From [Eubacterium] saphenum (lineage in GTDB: Bacteria; Bacillota; Clostridia; Oscillospirales; Ruminococcaceae), in assembly GCA_004554555.1 (NCBI GenBank), contig SFLN01000056.1, positions 1 to 12,210 of the forward strand: 12,210 nt of DNA. Reading direction: 5' to 3'. The notes under the pieces are model-generated. The model did not search any database and had not been told where the DNA came from. It saw only the letters and a program-made list of their open reading frames with translations. Position numbers and translations under genes: made by a program. This document shows, piece by piece, positions 7,162 through 12,210 of this stretch (position 1 is its first letter; each line of letters opens with the position of its first letter).

Positions 7162-9321
7162 ATGAATAAAAAAGTTCGTCCTCAATATCAGGGCGCGGAG
7201 GTAATCACCGCGCTGATATATCTTTGCTCAATGAGCGCGGCGCTTATGTACGTTTTGTGCAGGCAGGAGCAGCTCCTTTGCACCGTCATAATGACCGCCG
7301 TTTCATTCGGCGTCTATATGCTTTTCTACACGTTTCGGAAAAAGCGCGCCTTTGCGGTTCTCGCGTTTGTCGCGCTGGTGATAGCGGCGTTTGTGATAAT
7401 GAGCCTTGCGCTGAACCAAGGCTCGGCGCTGCGTTTCATCGACTTCATCTTCAAAAACTCCGAGAGCTTTAGTGTGCTGTTTGCGGCGGCGACAATTTTC
7501 CTGTTCTCCTGCATTTTCGGCTTCACGGTCTGCTATTTCAGCGTGTATCTCCCGCGCCCGAGTTTTCTTCTGCTGCCCGCGCTTATCCCGATGATTTTGT
7601 CCGCTCGGACAGCCGGCGGGCTTCCTGCGGGATTTACGGTATTTCTGGCGGCGGGCTTCGGGCTTGCGGTGCTCGGCTCGGCGCAGCCCGAGTTCCCGAA
7701 CGATATCGTGTACATTGACGACAAAAAATCCCGCCGTGAGCGCCTGATATCCATAGCAATCTTCGGCGTTCTCTCGGCGCTTATCCTCACGGTTGTGCCG
7801 CGCGACACGAACACGCCGATGGGGAGCTACCTCGATACCGTTTTCAACAAAAAATCCACGTTCTACGGGCGGAACACGCTCTCGAATTTCACCAACAACA
7901 GCGGCGTAAACCGCGGCGCAAACAATCCCTCCGACAACGTTCTGTTCTACGCAACGACAAGCTATCCCGTGAACCTGAGCCGCTGGTCGTTCGACCAGTA
8001 CAACGGTGAAACAGGCTGGACGGCGCTTGCGGATTACACGACAGGCTGGAGCGGCTGGAAAACCTACAAGAAAAATCTCAGCACAAACGCTCTTGCCGCG
8101 AAGCTGCGCCAGGCGGCGCTTGACGGTCATCTCGAGGAATACGCGCCGATGTTGAAAAACCTCACGGTATATAACGACAGGTTTTACAGCTCAACGGCGA
8201 AAATGACGATAAGAATTGCCGACAACAGCAACACAAAGGTCATCATTCACCCGAGTATGACAACAAACGTGAGCATAGCCGGCTACACCGACGACATTTA
8301 CCGCACGCTGAAGGACGAGATGTTCACAAAAGGCAATATGGGCGCAAACGCTTCATATTCCCTCGAATACTACATTCCTCGGACAAACGAGAGCCTTGTT
8401 CGGCTTTTTGAACAGGCGGATATGGAGGAAATCCTCACCGCCGCAGTCGATGAGGAAATCATAACAAGCTCGGAGAAAACCTCTTTTATCAGCGAGCGAA
8501 ATCAGGCTCTCGAATACCACGAGAAAACGCTTGCCGAGCCGATAAATCCCGAAATCGTTCAGCTTGCCGAGGAGATAACGGCAGGGCTTACGTCAAATTA
8601 CGACAAGGCGCTTGCTATCGAGAAATGGTTCGGCGAGGCGGGCTTTGTCTACGACCTGGACTTTGTTCCCGAGAAAACAACCGCCGAGTATTTCCTCTTC
8701 GAAAGCAAGCGCGGGATTTGCTCGGATTATGCCACAGCGTCAACCTTGCTTTTGAGAGCAGCGGGCATTCCGACAAGATATACCGAGGGCTTTGTGCTCA
8801 AGGACGAAAATATTGATGAATACGGGCGGTATGCCGTTAAGCCCGCAAATTCCCACGCCTATGCGATGAGCTATATCGAGGGCTTGGGCTGGCTGGAGAT
8901 TGACGGCACGAAATACGCTGCGCTTGCAAACGACGGCGAGCAGCTCACGACAGCGGCGCTGATTATTCTGATTTCACTGGGCGTTCTGGGTATTCTCGCG
9001 ATTGTTTTCCACAAACAGATTTCCGAGGGAGTTTTCGCGATTTCGCTGCTGTTCAAGAACAAAAACGGCAAAATCCGCGCGATTTACCTGAGAACACGCA
9101 AGCTCGTCTGCTCAATAAGCGGCGCAGAGCCGGAGTCAACGGCTGCGGGCGAGGTCTGCACAATAGCAGGGCGGTCGCTCGGGCTGTATAAAGAAGCGCA
9201 GGAAATCACAAGCAGCGCGGATTTGCTCCTTTACGGCGGACAGACAACCGAAATTCCCGCAAAACAGCTCTACCGTGACTACCGCAAAATCAGAAAAATC
9301 AAGAGGAAAATGAAGAAATGA
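7162..9321 (+). CDS. TgpA-like membrane protein with transglutaminase domain
   Basis: 719-residue integral membrane protein of the DUF3488/TgpA type with an extracytoplasmic transglutaminase/protease-like domain. About seven hydrophobic helices occupy residues 12-32, 38-58, 63-84, 103-129, 133-149, 155-173 and 194-213. A long extracellular part follows (about 214-595) containing SRWSFDQYNGETGW. The transglutaminase core has the Cys-His-Asp triad visible as GICSDYATASTLLLRAAG (C520), SHAYAMSYIEGLGW (H565) and EIDGT (D581). One more helix (597-617) leads into a basic C-terminal cytoplasmic tail ending KIKRKMKK. Start ATG with a modest SD, GGAG (7151-7154). It lies 36 bp after the methyltransferase with no terminator and overlaps the DUF58 gene by 4 bp (ATGA). 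Family partners suggest an envelope role; the substrate is unknown. Confidence 0.9.
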   Translation: MNKKVRPQYQGAEVITALIYLCSMSAALMYVLCRQEQLLCTVIMTAVSFGVYMLFYTFRKKRAFAVLAFVALVIAAFVIMSLALNQGSALRFIDFIFKNSESFSVLFAAATIFLFSCIFGFTVCYFSVYLPRPSFLLLPALIPMILSARTAGGLPAGFTVFLAAGFGLAVLGSAQPEFPNDIVYIDDKKSRRERLISIAIFGVLSALILTVVPRDTNTPMGSYLDTVFNKKSTFYGRNTLSNFTNNSGVNRGANNPSDNVLFYATTSYPVNLSRWSFDQYNGETGWTALADYTTGWSGWKTYKKNLSTNALAAKLRQAALDGHLEEYAPMLKNLTVYNDRFYSSTAKMTIRIADNSNTKVIIHPSMTTNVSIAGYTDDIYRTLKDEMFTKGNMGANASYSLEYYIPRTNESLVRLFEQADMEEILTAAVDEEIITSSEKTSFISERNQALEYHEKTLAEPINPEIVQLAEEITAGLTSNYDKALAIEKWFGEAGFVYDLDFVPEKTTAEYFLFESKRGICSDYATASTLLLRAAGIPTRYTEGFVLKDENIDEYGRYAVKPANSHAYAMSYIEGLGWLEIDGTKYAALANDGEQLTTAALIILISLGVLGILAIVFHKQISEGVFAISLLFKNKNGKIRAIYLRTRKLVCSISGAEPESTAAGEVCTIAGRSLGLYKEAQEITSSADLLLYGGQTTEIPAKQLYRDYRKIRKIKRKMKK

Positions 9322-10268
9322 CGCATCTCGCAAGCATTATTCAAGCACTGTTCTTCGCGGCGCTGTTCGTGACGTTCATAAACGCGGACATAGGCTGGGC
9401 GATGGTTTACATCATCGGCGGGATTTCTTTGCTCTCGGCGGTGTCGCTGTTCTTGTCGAGAAAGCACTTCAAAGCCGAGCTGCACGAGCTTTCGGGTACG
9501 GCTGAGGTTGGTGAATATGTTGAATTTGAAGTCAAGCTCACGCGGACGGGATTTTGCTTTATCCCGTACATCGAGCTTTGCCTCTCCACCGACAGCCGAA
9601 TCAACATCAGAACCTCGCTCCTCTTCAGCGGCACGAAAACGCTCAAAGGTCGATTTAAAGCCACGCACTGCGGGTTAAACCGTCTGAAGCTGGATTTGAT
9701 AACGGTTCGGGATTTCGCGGGACTGTTCAATCTGAAAACCAAGACCGAACAAGAAACCCAAAAAGCCGTTTTGCCGAGAATTGTCGAATACAGCGGTCCC
9801 GAGATTATACCGAGCGTGCTTCCCGCGGACGACGAGGACGCGGAGGAGGGCGTTTCGGTGGTGAAGGGCGGGCTTCCGGGCTGCGAGCACCGCGACTATG
9901 TGCCGGGCGACTCGCCGAAAAGGATAAACTACAAGCTCTCCGCGAAACGAAACCGCCTGCTCGTGCGGCTGGACGAGAGCGCGGGCTTCGCCGCAACCAA
10001 CATCTTCCTCGCCGAAAACAGCTTGCCCGTGTGCTGCGAGCAGGCATTCGCGCTGGCGAAGCAGCTGGTGAACAGGGGCGGCTCGGTGAAAATCACCCAC
10101 AAAAACGAAACCAAGTCCGCCGCTTCGCCCGAAACGCTCGACAGGCTGCGCGAGTGGCTTGCTTTTCGGGAGTACGCCGAAACGGAAGAGCAGATATTTT
10201 TCACTCCCCCAAAGGACGCGGATATCGTTTTCTCGGGAAACGGTGTGGTTTCGACAAAGGCTGGTTGA
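9318..10268 (+). CDS. DUF58 domain-containing membrane protein
   Basis: 316-residue protein of the DUF58 family, the usual companion of TgpA-like transglutaminases and MoxR ATPases. Two N-terminal hydrophobic helices (about 5-22 and 26-46) are followed by a beta-rich region of about 130 residues with a conserved-looking TVRDFAGLFNL, then the DUF58 core motif, GCEHRDYVPGDSPKRINYKLSAK (188-210). The downstream part is short. Many DUF58 proteins continue into a von Willebrand A-like sheet with LLLDTS-type residues; the equivalent strand here reads TNIFLAENS, lacking the aspartate, so any metal-binding function is doubtful. Molecular function is unknown in the family; an envelope or cell-shape role is inferred from partners. 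The start is fixed by the ATGA overlap with the transglutaminase gene. No MoxR ATPase gene lies next to it in the window. Confidence 0.88.
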   Translation: MTHLASIIQALFFAALFVTFINADIGWAMVYIIGGISLLSAVSLFLSRKHFKAELHELSGTAEVGEYVEFEVKLTRTGFCFIPYIELCLSTDSRINIRTSLLFSGTKTLKGRFKATHCGLNRLKLDLITVRDFAGLFNLKTKTEQETQKAVLPRIVEYSGPEIIPSVLPADDEDAEEGVSVVKGGLPGCEHRDYVPGDSPKRINYKLSAKRNRLLVRLDESAGFAATNIFLAENSLPVCCEQAFALAKQLVNRGGSVKITHKNETKSAASPETLDRLREWLAFREYAETEEQIFFTPPKDADIVFSGNGVVSTKAG

Positions 10269-10368
10269 GTTTGCGGGTTATTTGGGACAAATATTTGTGC
10301 AAATTATACAAAAATCCGCTGTTGAAAAGCAAGAAATATCCAAATAAAAGTATATAGCGGAAAAAATC
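10269..10368. other. Intergenic stretch after DUF58 with overlapping short palindromes
   Basis: AT-rich, no gene and no convincing terminator for the upstream operon, so readthrough into pgi is possible. It holds a perfect 12-bp palindrome ACAAATATTTGT (10287-10298) overlapping ATTTGTGCAAAT (10293-10304), the latter matching, inverted, the core of the motif at 4607-4620. Further right it is A-rich without recognisable structure. Confidence 0.4.
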
Positions 10369-10397
10369 TTGAAAAAAAATCAAATTTAATATATAAT
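10369..10397 (+). promoter_or_regulatory. Strong predicted sigma-A promoter of pgi
   Basis: -35 TTGAAA (10369-10374, 5 of 6), a 17-bp spacer, and a perfect -10 TATAAT (10392-10397), preceded by an A-tract (10361-10380) that could act as an UP-like element. Initiation is expected near 10404, so the leader is about 43 nt. This gives pgi its own promoter separate from the purD-DUF58 operon. Confidence 0.8.
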
Positions 10398-10408
10398 ATA
10401 GTTGGAGT

Positions 10409-10432
10409 ACCGCGCCGTAACTTCGGCACGGT
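10409..10432 (+). promoter_or_regulatory. Hairpin in the pgi 5' leader
   Basis: The left arm ACCG-C-GCCG (10409-10417) pairs with CGGC-A-CGGT (10424-10432): eight base pairs with one internal C/A mismatch and the 6-nt loop TAACTT. The stem ends two bases before the SD AAAGGAG (10434-10440), so it would begin almost at the mRNA 5' end and end just short of the ribosome site. Possible roles are mRNA 5' stabilisation or translational tuning; there is no evidence beyond structure. Confidence 0.6.
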
Positions 10433-10446
10433 GAAAGGAGATTATT

Positions 10447-11787
10447 ATGGGATTAAAACTTGATGACAAGTATCTTAAAGGGTTTGTAAGAGAACATGAG
10501 CTTGCGGAATGCGCTCCCGCGATTAAGGCTGCGCACGAAACTCTCGAAAACAGAAACGGCCCCGGAAATGATTTTCTCGGCTGGGTTGACCTGCCCGTAA
10601 ATTACGACAAGGAAGAATTCGCGAGAATTAAAAAGGCAGCCGAAAAAATCCAGAACGACAGCCGCGTGCTTATCGTAATCGGCATCGGCGGTTCTTATCT
10701 CGGCGCAAGAGCGGCTATCGAGGCGCTGAAGTCCTCGCTTTACAACTCGCTCAAAAAGAAAACTCCCGAGATTTATTTCGTTGGTCAGAGCCTCTCGCCT
10801 ACTTATTTAAATGAGGTAATTTCTCTCGTTGACGGAAAGGATTTCTCGGTTAACATTATCTCCAAGAGCGGCACCACAACCGAGCCTGCGCTTGCTTTCA
10901 GAGTTTTCCGTGATTTGCTTGTTCAGCGCTACGGCGAGGAGGGCGCAAAGTCCAGAATTTACGCGACAACCGATAAGGCTCGCGGCACTCTCAAAGAGTT
11001 CTCCGACAAGATGGGCTATGAAACCTTTGTTGTTCCGGACGACGTTGGCGGAAGATATTCCGTTCTGACTGCGGTTGGTCTGCTCCCGATTGCCTGCGCG
11101 GGCTGCGATATCGACGCTCTTATGGAGGGCGCGGCAGCTGCAAGAGAGGCTTACAAGGACTGCGATATCGAAAAGAACGACTGCTGCAAGTACGCTGCGC
11201 TCAGAAATATCCTTTACAGAAAAGGCAAGAGCGTTGAAATGCTGATAAGCTACGAGAACTCCTTCGCGATGATGGCGGAGTGGTGGAAGCAGCTCTTCGG
11301 CGAGAGCGAGGGCAAGGACGGTAAGGGAATTTACCCGTCAAGCGCGGTTTTCTCCACCGATTTGCACTCTCTCGGTCAGTTCGTTCAGGACGGCTCGAGA
11401 ATTATGTTTGAAACGGTAATCCAGTTCGGAAAGCCGCAGAAGGAGCTGTTCCTCCAGGACGAGCCGAGCAACCTCGACGGACTCAACTTTCTGTCCAACC
11501 AGAATATGTCCATCGTCAACAGAAAAGCGTTTGAGGGCACGGTTCTCGCGCACACCGAGGGCGGCGTGCCGAATATCGTTCTCGAAGTGCCCGAGCTTAA
11601 CGAGTTCGAGCTTGGCTGGATGATTTACTTCTTCGAGAAGGCTTGCGCGCTCAGCGGCTATATGCTCGGCGTAAACCCGTTCAACCAGCCCGGCGTTGAG
11701 AGCTACAAGAAGAATATGTTCGCGCTTCTCGGCAAGCCCGGCTACGAGGACCAGAAGGCAATTCTCGAAAGAAAGCTCGGAATTTAA
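10447..11787 (+). CDS. pgi: Glucose-6-phosphate isomerase
   Basis: Interconverts glucose 6-phosphate and fructose 6-phosphate in glycolysis and gluconeogenesis, as a cytoplasmic dimer. 446 residues, the length of the short Firmicutes form (about 450) rather than the 550-residue enterobacterial form. Motifs in order: VIGIGGSYLGARAA in the first SIS domain; SKSGTTTEPALAFR (139-152), the phosphate-binding loop; DDVGGRYSVLTAVGLLP, a PGI signature; GESEGKDGKG (285-294) with the catalytic glutamate region; STDLHSLGQ with catalytic H307; and GVNPFNQPGVESYK with the C-terminal catalytic lysine, K421. The ATG is preceded by SD AAAGGAG at 6 bp and a strong dedicated promoter with a leader hairpin. Codon use is strongly biased, as expected for a highly expressed glycolytic gene. 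No missing residue was seen. Confidence 0.98.
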   Translation: MGLKLDDKYLKGFVREHELAECAPAIKAAHETLENRNGPGNDFLGWVDLPVNYDKEEFARIKKAAEKIQNDSRVLIVIGIGGSYLGARAAIEALKSSLYNSLKKKTPEIYFVGQSLSPTYLNEVISLVDGKDFSVNIISKSGTTTEPALAFRVFRDLLVQRYGEEGAKSRIYATTDKARGTLKEFSDKMGYETFVVPDDVGGRYSVLTAVGLLPIACAGCDIDALMEGAAAAREAYKDCDIEKNDCCKYAALRNILYRKGKSVEMLISYENSFAMMAEWWKQLFGESEGKDGKGIYPSSAVFSTDLHSLGQFVQDGSRIMFETVIQFGKPQKELFLQDEPSNLDGLNFLSNQNMSIVNRKAFEGTVLAHTEGGVPNIVLEVPELNEFELGWMIYFFEKACALSGYMLGVNPFNQPGVESYKKNMFALLGKPGYEDQKAILERKLGI

Positions 11788-11832
11788 TTTAGGCAAAAAT
11801 TGTAAATATAACATATACGGAGGTTTATCATT

Positions 11833-12210
11833 ATGGTTAAAATTATCACCGGAAAAAGAGGTTCGGGCAAGACCAAGCTGCTCATCGACGCAATTCACAA
11901 CGCAGAGAAGCAGTCCAAGGGCAACGTTGTTGCAATTCAGAAGGGCTCTTCGCTCAACACGGACATTACCTACAAGGTAAGACTCATCAATATCGAGGAC
12001 TACGCAGTAAGCGGCGTTGACGCTTTCTACGGCTTTATCGCGGGCATTCTGTCGTCCGACCACGACTGCACAGATATCTTCGTTGACGCAACCCTCAAGA
12101 TTACCGGCAGAGATTACGCAAAGGTTGGCGAAATGTTCGAGGCTCTCGCAAAGATTTCCCCCGACACCACCATCACCTTGACCGTTTCCGCCTCTTCCGG
12201 GTTGATTACC
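11833..12210 (+). CDS. P-loop NTPase-like protein, N-terminal 126 residues (3' end outside window)
   Basis: The frame runs without a stop from ATG 11833 to the window edge. The N-terminus MVKIITGKRGSGKT carries a clean Walker A motif (GKRGSGKT, residues 7-14) directly after the first beta strand. A hydrophobic strand ending in an acidic residue, TDIFVDA (D85), could be Walker B. The start has SD CGGAGG (11818-11823) at 9 bp. It follows pgi by 45 bp with no terminator between them, so co-transcription with pgi is likely. Small proteins with this N-terminus occur in Clostridia and are sometimes labelled as PilT or twitching motility proteins; nothing visible here supports a motility role. Without the C-terminus the family cannot be fixed, so it is best called an ATP/GTP-binding protein of unknown function. 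Confidence 0.85.
   Translation, partial: MVKIITGKRGSGKTKLLIDAIHNAEKQSKGNVVAIQKGSSLNTDITYKVRLINIEDYAVSGVDAFYGFIAGILSSDHDCTDIFVDATLKITGRDYAKVGEMFEALAKISPDTTITLTVSASSGLIT

Noticed and set aside
7303..8130. 275-codon open frame on the minus strand opposite the transglutaminase gene
   Set aside because: The product is highly Arg/Glu/Ala-rich with no fold-like pattern and is antisense to a membrane protein with clear helices.
10314..10361. TCCGCT and AGCGGA inverted repeat after DUF58 as a terminator
   Set aside because: The loop is about 36 nt and the following bases are A-rich, not T-rich, on the plus strand; no gene would need it on minus.

Overview
The window looks like a piece of a low-to-mid GC Firmicute chromosome, most likely a flagellated, plant-fibre-degrading member of the Clostridia (Ruminococcaceae/Oscillospiraceae type). 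The reasons are a Clostridia-type flagellin, a GH94 beta-glucoside phosphorylase whose N-terminus resembles ruminococcal cellobiose phosphorylases, a short Firmicutes-type PGI of about 450 residues, strong AGGAGG-type ribosome binding sites, and many clean sigma-A-like promoters. This taxonomic call is inference; there is no rRNA in the window. No mobile element, CRISPR array, tRNA or phage gene was seen. The region is mostly metabolic and housekeeping, and I found no clear new defence or mobile system.

Layout, left to right. (1) 3-839, plus: the C-terminal 278 residues of a flagellin, cut by the window edge and ending in a terminator. (2) 964-4506, minus: a tight three-gene operon, read right to left: GH94 phosphorylase, GNAT acetyltransferase, Sfp-type phosphopantetheinyl transferase. 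Each downstream Shine-Dalgarno lies in or touches the preceding stop codon, and the operon ends in its own terminator facing that of the flagellin. (3) 4507-4729: a divergent control region with mirrored -10 boxes, tandem purD promoters, a palindrome and a leader hairpin or operator. (4) 4730-10268, plus: purD, a THUMP/UPF0020 rRNA guanine-N2 methyltransferase (4-bp overlap), a TgpA-like membrane transglutaminase and a DUF58 protein (4-bp overlap). No terminator is visible between them, so they may be one transcript. (5) 10269-10446: an intergenic region with a strong pgi promoter and a leader hairpin. (6) 10447-11787, plus: pgi. (7) 11833-12210, plus: the start of a P-loop NTPase-like protein running off the window.

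How the genes fit together. GH94 phosphorolysis yields a sugar 1-phosphate plus a free sugar; after mutase action that feeds the glucose-6-phosphate pool used by PGI at the other end of the window. PurD belongs to purine synthesis, and the methyltransferase modifies rRNA. The transglutaminase and DUF58 pair is a widespread but poorly understood envelope module that normally includes a MoxR AAA ATPase; none is present here. The points most worth a second look are this MoxR-less pair, the divergent GH94 signature, the shared palindromes and leader hairpins in the two main intergenic regions, and the mosaic codon use of the flagellin gene.
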